The notes: a model not told the origin generated them from the sequence alone. A stretch of DNA of 27,147 nt from JAEKLB01 sp050249235 (GCA_050249235.1 JBFWQW010000030.1:1-27147); one strand, 5' to 3'. Shown: positions 10,102-17,751, counted from the stretch's first letter. Numbers and translations: made by a program.

Positions 10102-11400
10102 GTGACGTCCACCTGGCGGATCGAGCCGTCCGGGCCCCTCCGGGGCGATGTCATGGTCCGGGGCTCGAAGAACGCCGTCACCAAGCACATGGTGGCCGCC
10201 CTGCTGGCCGACGGTCCCTGCGTCGTCCAGAACTGCCCCGAGATCGGCGAGGTCGAGCTCACCCGAGGCATGCTCGAGAGCCTCGGCTGCGAGGTCGAGG
10301 TCGACGGCGACATGGTCACCGTCGACGGCCGGGGCCTGCGCGGCGGCCAGGTGCCCGGCATCTACGGCGGCCGCAACCGGATCCCGATCCTGCTCCTCGG
10401 CCCGCTCCTGCACCGCCTCGGCGAGGCCTTCGTGCCCACCGTCGGCGGCGACCGCATCGGCGCCCGACCGGTCGACTTCCACATCGGGGCGCTCGTCGCC
10501 ATGGGTGCCGAGGTCGAGGTCACCGAGGAGGGCGTGCACGCCAAGGCCACCTCGCTCCACGGGGCCCGGATCCGCCTGCCCTACCCGAGCGTCGGGGCCA
10601 CCGAGACGGTGCTGCTCACGGCCGCGCTGGCCGAGGGTCGGACCATCCTGGAGAACGCCGCCACCGAGACCGAGGTGATCGAGCTCGGCCTCTACCTCCA
10701 GCGCATGGGGGCCCGCATCGAGCTCCGCCCCGACCGGCGCTGGGTGATCGAGGGGGTCGACCACCTGACCGGTGGGGTGGAGCACAGCCTCCAGGGCGAT
10801 CGCAACGAGGCGTTCTCCTACCTCGTCGCCGGTCTCGTGACCGGCGGCCGGGTGCGGGTGTTCGGCTGCCCGCAGGACCGCCTCGTCACCGCCATCTCGA
10901 CGCTCGACCGGATGGGTGCCCGGTTCGAGATCACGGACTACTACCTCGCGGCCGAGGCCGAGCAGCTGCGCTCGGCCGTCGTGCAGACCGACACGCACCC
11001 GGGGTTCATGACCGACTGGCAGAGCCCCCTGGTGGTGCTCTTCACCCAGTGCGCCGGCATGTCCGTTCTGCACGAGACGGTCTACGAGGACCGCTTCCCC
11101 TACATCGACGCCCTGCAGCACATGGGCGCCGAGATCGAGCTCTTCGACTCCTGCCTCGGCGGTCGGGGCTGCCGGTTCCACGAGACCGGCGACCTGCACT
11201 CGGCCGTGGTGCACGGGCCGACGAAGCTCCGGGGGGCCGAGATCACGAGCCCGGACATCCGGGGTGGCTTCGCCTACGTGATCGCGGCCGCCGCCGCCGA
11301 GGGTGCGTCCGTCCTCCACGAGGTCACCGAGATCGAGCGGGGCTACCACCGCCCGTTCGAGGCCTTCAGCGAGCTCGGGCTCGACATCACGAGGCGCTGA
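10102..11400 (+). CDS. murA: UDP-N-acetylglucosamine 1-carboxyvinyltransferase (MurA), Asp-type active site
   Basis: The 432-residue enzyme transfers enolpyruvate from PEP to UDP-GlcNAc, the first committed step of peptidoglycan synthesis. The start is GTG 10102, preceded by a TACGCT box. Conserved residues include Lys23-Asn24 (RGSKNAVTKHM), Arg122 in GARPVD, Asp305 in the FMTDWQ motif, and DIRGGFAYVIAAA plus IERGYHRPFEAFSELG near the C terminus. At the active-site loop, where most MurA proteins have GGC, the sequence is VGGDRIGARPVD. Asp117 (codon 10450-10452) thus replaces the fosfomycin-alkylated Cys. The same substitution is known in Mycobacterium tuberculosis and Chlamydia and makes the enzyme fosfomycin-insensitive. 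Length is normal (about 420). It stands without other wall genes; a second MurA elsewhere is possible. Confidence 0.93.
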   Translation: MTSTWRIEPSGPLRGDVMVRGSKNAVTKHMVAALLADGPCVVQNCPEIGEVELTRGMLESLGCEVEVDGDMVTVDGRGLRGGQVPGIYGGRNRIPILLLGPLLHRLGEAFVPTVGGDRIGARPVDFHIGALVAMGAEVEVTEEGVHAKATSLHGARIRLPYPSVGATETVLLTAALAEGRTILENAATETEVIELGLYLQRMGARIELRPDRRWVIEGVDHLTGGVEHSLQGDRNEAFSYLVAGLVTGGRVRVFGCPQDRLVTAISTLDRMGARFEITDYYLAAEAEQLRSAVVQTDTHPGFMTDWQSPLVVLFTQCAGMSVLHETVYEDRFPYIDALQHMGAEIELFDSCLGGRGCRFHETGDLHSAVVHGPTKLRGAEITSPDIRGGFAYVIAAAAAEGASVLHEVTEIERGYHRPFEAFSELGLDITRR

Positions 11401-11430
11401 CGCCGGGATCCGGGGGTGCGGGCCGGCGTC
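11399..11430 (+). terminator. Possible terminator hairpin after murA
   Basis: GACGCCGG (11399-11406) pairs perfectly with CCGGCGTC (11423-11430) around a 16-nt loop, beginning within the murA stop codon. There is no T-tract. The rest of the 183-base gap to the next gene shows no clear promoter or reading frame worth calling. Confidence 0.35.
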
Positions 11431-11583
11431 CCGCCTCGGGGCCGCGCCGTTCGTCACGTCCGTTCCGGCGCTCGGCTCCGCTTCCGCGGCCGAGACCCGC
11501 GCGATCCCCGGCGCCCACGGCCCCTGGCTGCTCGGGCCCACGCCCTTCCTCAGGTTCGGCGGCAACCTGCCGATCATGCACGG

Positions 11584-13014
11584 GTGATCGTGGTCGAGCC
11601 GACATCCGCTGACATCCTCCCGGGCCGGGGAGGGTGGCGCCGCCGCTGGGTGGTGCTGGGCGCCGTCGCCGCGGCCGCCGCCGTCGTCGCGGTGGCGCTG
11701 CTCATGACGCGGTCCGGCGACGGCCATCCGTCGGCGTGGGATCCCCGCGTGGCCGACCTGGTCGACTTCGTGGAGGACGAGCGGGACCTCGACTTCGACC
11801 ACCCGGTGCACGTCGACTTCCTGTCGGACGAGGACTTCGAGGACCTGGTCCGCGCGGACGAGGCGGACCTCACGGAGGAGGAGCGGGCCGACATCGAGGA
11901 CGGCGCCGCCGTGCTCCGGGCCCTGGGGCTGCTGGGCCGGGACGTGGACCTCTTCGCCGCGGTGAACGACCTCCAGGGGGACGGCACGCTCGCCTTCTAC
12001 GACGACACGGACGAACGGGTCCGGGTGCGGGGTACGGAGCTCACGCCGGCGCTGCGGTCGACCCTGGTCCACGAGCTCGTGCACGCCCTCCAGGACCAGC
12101 ACTTCGACCTCTCGAGGCTGCGGGAGATGGAGGACGGCGAGTCGGCCGCCTTCGACGCCCTCGTCGAGGGCGACGCCAGCCGGGTCGCGACCGCGTACGA
12201 GGAGACCCTGAGCGACGAGGAGCGCGAGCAGATCGTCGAGGCCGAGGGTCGCGACCAGGAGGAGCTGGACGTCGACCGCTTCCCGCCCTTCCTGTCGGCG
12301 AGCTTCGGGCTGCCGTACGTGCTGGGGGAGCCGCTCGTGAGCATCATCCTCGAGGCCGACGGTCGGGAGGGCCTCGACCGGGCCTTCCGCGAGCCGCCGT
12401 CGTCGGACGCCGCGCTCCTCGACCCCCTCGGGTTCCTCGAGGACGACGGGACCGAGGAGGTCGACGCCCAGGACCTCGGCGAGGGCGAGACCGAAATCGA
12501 CAGCGGCGAGTTCGGCGCCGTCGGGCTCTACCTGGTGCTGGCCCACCACCTCGACGTGCCCCGGGCCCTCTCGGCCGCCTCGGGCTGGGGCGGCGACAGC
12601 TATCTCGCCTACCGCAGCGGGGACCGCGTGTGCGTGCGGGCGACGTTCGTCGGCGACGAGCCGGTGGACACAGACGCCCTGCGGTCGGCGCTCCGGGACT
12701 GGGCGGCGGCGATGCCGGCCGGCTGGGCGACCGTAGGCGACGACGGCAGCGCCGTGACCCTCACGTCGTGCGAGACGGATGCCGACGCCTCACCCGGCGA
12801 CGACGTGGACGTCGAGCGCCTGATGGTGCTGCCGGCGTCCCGATCGGCGCTGGCCGCGCAGCTCCTGGCCCAGGGCGCGCCCGTCGAGGTGGCCCACTGC
12901 TTCACCGACCGCATCATCCTCGAGTTCACGCTCGACGAGCTGGTTGCCTCGGCGCTCACCCCCGAGGCATCGGCGCGCCTCGAGCGGCTGGCGGCGTCCT
13001 GCCGGGACGCCTGA
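11584..13014 (+). CDS. Membrane-anchored HExxH metallopeptidase-like protein
   Basis: This 476-residue protein starts at GTG 11584 (a GTG at 11590 is also possible). A basic stretch, GGWRRRW, precedes one membrane segment (about residues 22-41), so the protein is probably anchored with its catalytic part outside. The zinc motif HELVHALQDQHFDL places His163, Glu164 and His167. The downstream DALVEGDASRVATAYE (Glu195) could supply a third ligand, as in gluzincin-like peptidases. The sequence is strongly acidic, with Asp/Glu-rich stretches around 50-120 and 285-310. The last 170 residues lack an obvious catalytic motif and may form a second domain. I cannot name the family or substrate. The strong acidity may reflect a secreted or salt-tolerant protein. 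It is flanked by murA and a convergent GlsB gene, without an evident operon. Confidence 0.78.
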   Translation: MIVVEPTSADILPGRGGWRRRWVVLGAVAAAAAVVAVALLMTRSGDGHPSAWDPRVADLVDFVEDERDLDFDHPVHVDFLSDEDFEDLVRADEADLTEEERADIEDGAAVLRALGLLGRDVDLFAAVNDLQGDGTLAFYDDTDERVRVRGTELTPALRSTLVHELVHALQDQHFDLSRLREMEDGESAAFDALVEGDASRVATAYEETLSDEEREQIVEAEGRDQEELDVDRFPPFLSASFGLPYVLGEPLVSIILEADGREGLDRAFREPPSSDAALLDPLGFLEDDGTEEVDAQDLGEGETEIDSGEFGAVGLYLVLAHHLDVPRALSAASGWGGDSYLAYRSGDRVCVRATFVGDEPVDTDALRSALRDWAAAMPAGWATVGDDGSAVTLTSCETDADASPGDDVDVERLMVLPASRSALAAQLLAQGAPVEVAHCFTDRIILEFTLDELVASALTPEASARLERLAASCRDA

Positions 13015-13098
13015 GAGACGCGCGGATCGGGCCCGTCCCAATCCCGCTCTCCCGGCTCCTTCGTCGCCAGGAGTGCGTCGCCAGAGGTGCTCCGTGCT

Positions 13099-13143
13099 CG
13101 GCGCTCCCGGCGCTCCCGGCGCTCCCGGCGCCTCCGGCGCCGG
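13099..13143 (+). repeat. 9-bp tandem repeat (CGGCGCTCC)
   Basis: Three perfect copies of CGGCGCTCC run from 13099 to 13125, followed by a degenerate fourth (CGGCGCCTC) and part of a fifth. They lie in the intergenic stretch after the metallopeptidase gene. Read as protein they would give Gly-Ala-Pro triplets, but no credible gene contains them. Confidence 0.85.
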
Positions 13144-13222
13144 GGCGATCGGGCCACGGGAGCGCCCGTCCCCGCACCCGCTGGGCACGACCTCGATCTC
13201 CCGGCGGCCCGGTCCCGGACGC

Positions 13223-13257
13223 GGCGAGGCCCCCGCCTCAGGGGCGGGGGCCTCGCC
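13223..13257. terminator. Bidirectional terminator hairpin
   Basis: A perfect 15-bp stem (13223-13237 with 13243-13257; 5' arm GGCGAGGCCCCCGCC) with a 5-nt loop TCAGG. It lies between the convergent metallopeptidase gene and the GlsB gene, ten bases past the latter's stop. It lacks a T-tract on either side, as is common in high-GC actinobacteria. Confidence 0.8.
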
Positions 13258-13266
13258 GGCGACGGG

Positions 13267-13545
13267 TCAGGCTCGGCCCACCTGCCGGCCCCGGGTGGCC
13301 CGGTAGACGAGCAGGGCCAGGATGGCGCCCACGATCGAGCCGATGATCCCCGAGGCCTGGAGCGCCCCGTCGTCGAAGTCGGTGCCGAAGAGGGCCCAGC
13401 CGAGGAACCCGCCCACGAAGCTGCCGACGATGCCCAACACGATCGTCTCGCCCACCGACATCGGGTCCCGTCCGGGCACGAGCGCCCGGGCGACGAAGCC
13501 GGCGATGAGCCCGACGATCAGCAGGTAGATGATGAAGCCGATCAT
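13267..13545 (-). CDS. GlsB/YeaQ/YmgE-family stress-response membrane protein
   Basis: A 92-residue protein with three hydrophobic segments (about 2-22, 34-53 and 64-81), which is the full length of the family. The pattern IYLLIVGLIAGFVARALVPG, then GIVGSFVGGFLGWALFG and IIGSIVGAILALLVYR, is characteristic. Members are small Gly-rich inner-membrane proteins induced by stress; their biochemical role is unknown. The ATG at 13545 has a strong Shine-Dalgarno GAGGAGG six bases upstream, which rules out the longer open frame extending back to 14022. The gene is divergent from the isochorismatase-fold gene across 105 bases and ends ten bases from the terminator hairpin. Confidence 0.93.
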   Translation of the reverse strand: MIGFIIYLLIVGLIAGFVARALVPGRDPMSVGETIVLGIVGSFVGGFLGWALFGTDFDDGALQASGIIGSIVGAILALLVYRATRGRQVGRA

Positions 13546-13636
13546 GTGTCCTCCTCGAAGGGGATGGGGCTGGTCGCGCCCGCCGGAGGGTGCCCAACGG
13601 CGGACGGCGACAAACGACGCCGGGCAGGTCGGGCGG

Positions 13637-13642
13637 TACGGT
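13637..13642 (+). promoter_or_regulatory. Putative -10 element (TACGGT) of the isochorismatase-fold gene
   Basis: TACGGT lies at -14 to -9 from the ATG at 13651, with no Shine-Dalgarno sequence in between (GCGCCCC). This fits a near-leaderless transcript. Confidence 0.5.
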
Positions 13643-13650
13643 CGCGCCCC

Positions 13651-14292
13651 ATGCCCATCGACCTGAACGAGATGCTCGAGCCGGGCGCGACCGCCGTGGT
13701 CACCATGGAGCTCCAGCGCAGCGTGGCCGGCGACATGAGCGCGCTGCCGGCGCTCCGGGAGGAGATCGCACCGGTGCTGCCGGCCGTGGGCCGGCTCCTC
13801 ACTGCGGCCCGCGCCGCGTCGGTCCCGGTCGTGCACTGCATCGCCGGTCCGGCCTCGGTGCCGTCGGCCCCGCCGAACTACCCCCTGGCCGCCGCCCTTG
13901 CCCGGCGCCGGTCCGGGGCGGGCGACGCCCCGGCGCCCGATCCGGCCGCACTCGCCCGGGGGCTCGAGGTGGTGGAGGAGATCGGTCCCGAGCCCGGTGA
14001 CATCCGGGTGGTGCGGGGCCACGGGCTGAGCCCGTTCACCGGCACCGAGCTCGACGCGGTGCTCCGCCGTCTCGGGGCGCGGTCGATCGTCGCCGTCGGC
14101 GTGTCGCTCAACATCGGCATCATCGGCCTGAGCGTCGAGGCCGTCGGCCTCGGCTACCGGGTGGCGGTGGCCACCGACGGCGTGGCCGGCACGCCCCGGG
14201 AGTACGGCGAGGCCGTGCTGCAGAACACGCTGCGCCTGGTCACCACGCTGGTCCAGGTCGACCAGGTCGTCGACACCTGGTCCGTCCGCTGA
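13651..14292 (+). CDS. Isochorismatase-fold protein lacking the usual catalytic residues
   Basis: A 213-residue protein with the alpha/beta fold of the isochorismatase-like (cysteine hydrolase) family. First strand AVVTMELQRSVAGD, middle strand PVVHCIAG, then SPFTGTELDAVLRRLGARS, the loop VGVSLNIGIIGLSVEA, and VAVATDGVAG. By eye the key positions are altered: the strand-1 Asp is Glu20, the family Lys that precedes the (S/Y)-x-F segment is about Gly123, and the amidase nucleophile Cys is Gly156. It therefore has neither the Asp-Lys-Cys triad of amidases nor the Asp/Lys pair of true isochorismatases. It may have another chemistry, or be a binding protein. The stop overlaps the presumed CTG start of the next hydrolase, suggesting coupled expression. 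Fold certain, function unknown. Confidence 0.85.
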   Translation: MPIDLNEMLEPGATAVVTMELQRSVAGDMSALPALREEIAPVLPAVGRLLTAARAASVPVVHCIAGPASVPSAPPNYPLAAALARRRSGAGDAPAPDPAALARGLEVVEEIGPEPGDIRVVRGHGLSPFTGTELDAVLRRLGARSIVAVGVSLNIGIIGLSVEAVGLGYRVAVATDGVAGTPREYGEAVLQNTLRLVTTLVQVDQVVDTWSVR

Positions 14293-15077
14293 GCAGCCGA
14301 GCCCCGTCCGACCTCGCCGTCACCCGTCACCCCGCCGGCGTCCCGGGTCGCCCCCGGGTCGTCCTGGTGCACGGCGCTCCCGACCGGAGCCGCAGCTTCC
14401 GGAAGGTGATCCCGCTCCTCGCCGACCTCGACGTCACGGTCTACGACCGTCGGGGCTACGGGGAGTCGGTCGGCGCGCCGCTTGCCACGTCGCTCGACGA
14501 CCACGTCGCCGACCTGGTGGGCATCGTGGAGCAGGTCGCGCCGGGCGGGGCGACCGTGGTGGGCCACAGCTTCGGGTGCAACGTGGCGGTGGCCACGGCC
14601 ATCCACCGTCCCGACCTCGTGCGCTCGGTCGGCGCCTGGGAGCTCCCGATCCCGTGGGTCGACTGGTGGCCCACGCCAGCCTTCCGGGACGGCCTGCTCG
14701 GGATCGCGGCGTCCGCCGACCCCGAGCAGCTCGGCGAGGACTTCACGCGGGGCGGCCTGGCCGAGGGCGGGTGGGAGCGGCTCCCCGAGCGCCTCCGGCT
14801 CCTCCTCCGCGCCGAGGGGCGGGCATTCCAGGCGGACATCCGGACGATCACCACCCCGCCCTACGACATCGATGCCCTGGCCACACCGGCCGTGTTCGCC
14901 GCCGGAGGCACCACCACCACGGGGCACCGGGAGGCGGCCCGCCTCCTCGGCCGGCGGCCCGGGGCGTCCCTGATGGAGGTCGAGGGCGCCGGGCACTTCG
15001 GGCCGGCGAACCACCCGGACGACTTCGCCGAGCTGGTCCGGCGGGCCGTCCGCCTCGGGTGGCCGACGGCGCCCTGA
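14289..15077 (+). CDS. Alpha/beta hydrolase, probable CTG start
   Basis: A 262-residue alpha/beta-hydrolase-fold enzyme. The nucleophile elbow is GHSFGC with Ser94. DRRGYGES is the typical loop after the second core strand, and GAGHFGPANHPDDF supplies His236. The usual acid position after strand 7 (FAAGGTTTTGH) has no Asp, so the acid may sit elsewhere or the protein may be atypical. No ATG or GTG lies before 14367 in frame, and starting there would delete the first strands. From CTG 14289 the product reads SDLAVTRHPAG and PRVVLVHGAP, the expected N terminus, and the start overlaps the upstream stop as CTGA. I therefore infer a CTG start with translational coupling. Substrate unknown; it may act with the isochorismatase-fold partner. 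Confidence 0.82.
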   Translation: MSSRAPSDLAVTRHPAGVPGRPRVVLVHGAPDRSRSFRKVIPLLADLDVTVYDRRGYGESVGAPLATSLDDHVADLVGIVEQVAPGGATVVGHSFGCNVAVATAIHRPDLVRSVGAWELPIPWVDWWPTPAFRDGLLGIAASADPEQLGEDFTRGGLAEGGWERLPERLRLLLRAEGRAFQADIRTITTPPYDIDALATPAVFAAGGTTTTGHREAARLLGRRPGASLMEVEGAGHFGPANHPDDFAELVRRAVRLGWPTAP

Positions 15078-15195
15078 GCGGAGCCCGGCCCGGGCCGAGG
15101 GATCCGAGGCGCCCCCGAGCCCTCCCACCCGTTCTCTGTCGACTGGAACGGGGTTGTTCCACCTCGGTCGGCGACGAACGGCCGGACGAGGACTG

Positions 15196-16236
15196 TCAGG
15201 CGGTCGACGGATGGCGCTCGAGGAGTTGGAGGAGGCGACGCTCGTCGGGGGTGAGCCAGGTCGAGCCCCGGGCGCTCGTCGCCGCCCACTCGGTGGCGAA
15301 GTCTCCCGCCTGGAAGATCGCCACCACCCGGGGATGGACGTAGCTCTGCCGGCAGACGGTGAGCGTGTTGTGCACCTCCTCGGCGACGGGCCGCAGCACG
15401 GCGTTCGTCAGCCGCCTGGCCTCCGTGGGGCCGGACGGCGTGGGCGCGGCGGCGAAGCCGGCCGCGGCCAGCACGGTGGCGCCCCAGGTCCGGAAGACCT
15501 TCGCCGACGCGTCGAGGCCGGTTGCGGCCCGCAGGTAGTCGTTCACGTCGGTGGAGCGGACGGGGTGCGACCCCTCGTCGTCGACGTGCTGGAACAGGAC
15601 CTGACCCGGGAGGTCCTGGCAGCGGAGCACGAGCCGGGCCAGGCGCCGATCGGTGATCGACACCTCGTGGACCTTCGCCCCCTTGCCGTTGAACCGGAGC
15701 CGCAGCCGGGTGCCCTCCATCGTGGCGTGGCGATCGCGGAGCGTGGTGAGGCCGAACGAGCGGTTCGATCGCACGTACTCCTCGTTGCCCACCCGGACGT
15801 TGGTGGCCTCGAGCAGGCGCACCACCAGGGCGACGACCCGCTCGAGCGGGAGGCCCGGCCGGCCGAGGTCGGCCGCCACCCGCCGCCGTAGCCGGGGGAG
15901 CTGCCGCCCGAACGGCACGAGGAGGTCGAACTTGGCTTCCTCCTGGTGGGCGCGGAACTCGGGGTGGTAGCGGTACTGCTTGCGTCGACGGGCGTCGCGC
16001 CCGGTGGCCTGCAGGTGCCCGTTCGGATCGGTCGAGATCCACACGTCCTGCCATGCCGGGGGGATGGCGAGCCGGGCGATCCGGTCGAGGGTGCCGGCGT
16101 CGACGACGGCCCGGCCGGAACGCTCGTCGATGTAGCGGAAGCGGCGCCGGCCGGTGCGCCGGATGCCCGGTTCGTCGTCGAGGCCGAAGGCGAGCGAGCC
16201 GGGCAGCGGGCTGGATCCGTCTTCGTCGGCCTGCAC
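15196..16236 (-). CDS. Type IB DNA topoisomerase (poxvirus/eukaryote-like)
   Basis: The 346-residue enzyme relaxes supercoils by a 3'-phosphotyrosyl nick. With GTG 16236 as start, the catalytic set is Arg148 (NVRVGNEEY), Lys185 (FNGKGAKVHEV), Arg249 (FRTWG), Asn290 (HNTLTVCR) and Tyr299 (SYVHP). These match vaccinia Arg130, Lys167, Arg223, His265 and Tyr274; Asn instead of His is normal in bacterial members. The N-terminal domain has PGIRRTGRRRFRYID and IPPAWQDVWIS. GTG 16236 has AGGAGG three bases upstream, closer than ideal; TTG 16302 is an alternative that adds a basic 22-residue leader. The gene converges with the alpha/beta hydrolase (118-base gap). Bacterial TopIB is accessory and patchily distributed, often viewed as acquired. 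Confidence 0.93.
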   Translation of the reverse strand: MQADEDGSSPLPGSLAFGLDDEPGIRRTGRRRFRYIDERSGRAVVDAGTLDRIARLAIPPAWQDVWISTDPNGHLQATGRDARRRKQYRYHPEFRAHQEEAKFDLLVPFGRQLPRLRRRVAADLGRPGLPLERVVALVVRLLEATNVRVGNEEYVRSNRSFGLTTLRDRHATMEGTRLRLRFNGKGAKVHEVSITDRRLARLVLRCQDLPGQVLFQHVDDEGSHPVRSTDVNDYLRAATGLDASAKVFRTWGATVLAAAGFAAAPTPSGPTEARRLTNAVLRPVAEEVHNTLTVCRQSYVHPRVVAIFQAGDFATEWAATSARGSTWLTPDERRLLQLLERHPSTA

Positions 16237-16625
16237 CGTCCTCCTCGTCGCCCGGCGTGCCGTGGCTCGGCGACCGGCGTACCCGCCCGCCGGGCCGACC
16301 AAGCGGCGGCCGCTGAGATCGGGGAATCGACGGACGCTCCCGCCATCTGCTCGGGCGGGCCGCCCCTGCTGCTCGACGACCGCTGCGTCGCTCGGACCGG
16401 CCGTCGGGCCTGCGCCGGTCCGGCAACCGACGGCTGCTCGTCACCACTGGCGACCGGCCGACCGGGAGCGGCCGACTCGTCGCCCGACGGCGCCCGCCCG
16501 GTGACCTCTCATCGGCCTGATCAGCGGCTCGCGGGCATGGCATCCCCCGGTCCTCCCGTGCGATGATCTCCGCGCCCCCGCGGGTCGAGCAGCTGGCCCT
16601 CGGTCGTCGACTTCGGAGGATCGAG
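16237..16625. other. Intergenic region between divergent topoisomerase and STAS genes
   Basis: This stretch of about 390 bases must hold the promoters of both genes. I see the topoisomerase Shine-Dalgarno (16240-16245 on the minus strand) and the STAS Shine-Dalgarno GGAGGA (16615-16620), but no convincing -35/-10 pair, repeat, RNA gene or small protein. Short open frames here are long only because stop codons are rare at this GC content. Confidence 0.5.
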
Positions 16626-16967
16626 ATGCAACCGTCGATGGGGAGCGAGGACGGGGCGCCGAGGGGCGCGGCGTTCTCGGTGGTCCCGAACGGGAGGCCC
16701 GGTACGTTCGAACTGCACGGCGAGCTCGATCTGGGCACGATCCCGGTGCTCGAGGAGCTGGTCTTCGATGCCCTGCCGGACCAGCGGGTCGTGCTCGACC
16801 TGCGGGGACTTCACTTCGTGGACTCGAGCGGCCTCAGGGGCCTGCTCCTGTTGCGGCGGCGGGTCGACGAGGCCGGTGGCCTCCTGGTGCTCCGGGAACC
16901 CACACCGAGCGTGCTGCGGGTGCTCGAGGTCTCGGGCCTCGACAAGGTCTTCTCGCTCGAGGCCTGA
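16626..16967 (+). CDS. STAS-domain anti-sigma factor antagonist
   Basis: A 113-residue single STAS domain of SpoIIAA/RsbV type. The strand GTFELHGELDLGTIPVLEEL (27-46) is followed by the phosphorylation loop LHFVDSSGLRGLL. Ser67 corresponds to the Ser of SpoIIAA that its cognate kinase phosphorylates. In partner-switching systems the unphosphorylated protein captures an ATPase-type anti-sigma factor and frees a sigma factor. ATG 16626 is fixed by GGAGGA at 16615-16620, five bases upstream; the open frame further upstream is not needed. The gene is convergent, with a three-base gap, on a HATPase gene of the anti-sigma type. No sigma factor other than the housekeeping one is in the window. Confidence 0.92.
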   Translation: MQPSMGSEDGAPRGAAFSVVPNGRPGTFELHGELDLGTIPVLEELVFDALPDQRVVLDLRGLHFVDSSGLRGLLLLRRRVDEAGGLLVLREPTPSVLRVLEVSGLDKVFSLEA

Positions 16968-16970
16968 TCC

Positions 16971-17363
16971 TCAGCAGGGGAGCCGGAACCAGACGACCTT
17001 GCCCACCGGGCTGCCGTCGCCGTCCAGCACGGGCGTGACGCCCCAGCTCGAGGCCAGCGCGTCGACCAGCTCGACGCCGCGCCCCCCGAGTGCCTCGTCG
17101 TCCGGGTGCAGGAGCACGGGGCGGCGCGGGTCACCGTCGGCGACGGCCACGACCAGGTCCGCTTCGTGCTGGATGGTGAGGGTGACGTGGTCCGAGTCGG
17201 CGGCGTGGCGGACCGCATTGCTCACGAGCTCCGAGACGAGGAGCTGGGCGATGTCGACGTCGTCGCCGGAGCAGCCGTGATCGCGGAGGACCTCGGCGAC
17301 GATGCGGCGGGCAGTTCGCGGGGCCTCCGGCGTGCGCATCAGCTCGCTCGTGCGTCCGCCCAT
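16971..17363 (-). CDS. Anti-sigma-factor-type ATP-binding protein (HATPase_c, RsbW-like)
   Basis: A 130-residue GHKL-type ATP-binding domain without membrane or sensor regions. The N box is SELVSNAVRHA with Glu45 and Asn49, the G1 region VADGDPRRP with Asp76, and the G2 region GGRGVELVDALASSWG (93-108). It ends in the usual strand VVWFRLP. Such proteins are serine kinases that hold sigma factors and phosphorylate STAS antagonists, abundant in actinobacteria. ATG 17363 was chosen because AGAGGA lies eight bases upstream; ATGs at 17381 and 17339 are alternatives. It faces the STAS gene tail-to-tail, so the two would share an mRNA overlap if either transcript reads through. It is probably the kinase partner, although usual pairs are co-directional. 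Confidence 0.88.
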   Translation of the reverse strand: MGGRTSELMRTPEAPRTARRIVAEVLRDHGCSGDDVDIAQLLVSELVSNAVRHAADSDHVTLTIQHEADLVVAVADGDPRRPVLLHPDDEALGGRGVELVDALASSWGVTPVLDGDGSPVGKVVWFRLPC

Positions 17364-17751
17364 CGCTCGCGTCCTCTTCATCGGAGAGATCCGAAGGTGC
17401 GGCTTCCCTACCGCCTTCTCCTCGCTCTCACTCCCGTCGAGGCGGCGGCCGGCCCGGCTCCTGCTCCTCGAGGGCGACAGCGCGTTGCCCGGCCGGACCG
17501 GTGAGCCAGCCGCTGGGCGGACGGCCGTCGTGCCCCGCGACCCCTTTGGCGTCGTGATCGAACGACGGGCACCGCTCGAATCGGATGCCTCGATTGGATG
17601 CCTCGACGGATGACTCGTCGGCGGTCCGGTCGATGTCGCCCCCGGGGCCGGCCCTACCCCGTCCGGACCGGTCCGGTCGCAGGCGGGGTCGGCCCCGTCG
17701 GTACGCTGGCGCGCCCGCATCCGGCGGCGATGCCGACCGACGGAGGCACGG
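17364..17751. other. Intergenic region upstream of tRNA-Val
   Basis: About 390 bases with no credible gene. It holds the 5' region of the minus-strand ATPase gene and the promoter side of tRNA-Val, where TACGCT at 17702-17707 is a possible -10 box 45 bases before the tRNA. An 11-bp direct repeat GGATGCCTCGA occurs at 17583-17593 and 17596-17606. Nothing else stands out. Confidence 0.45.

Noticed and set aside
10087..12549. An 820-codon minus-strand open frame opposite murA and the metallopeptidase
   Set aside because: Mirror-image shadow of two plus-strand genes with clear motifs. Biased composition and no recognisable domain.
13099..13143. CRISPR-like array
   Set aside because: The repeat units are nine bases long and directly adjacent with no spacers; no cas gene is in the window.
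12944..13306. Collagen-like Gly-Ala-Pro repeat protein
   Set aside because: The open frame spans the end of the metallopeptidase gene, the 9-bp repeats and a terminator hairpin; it is a product of repeats in non-coding DNA.
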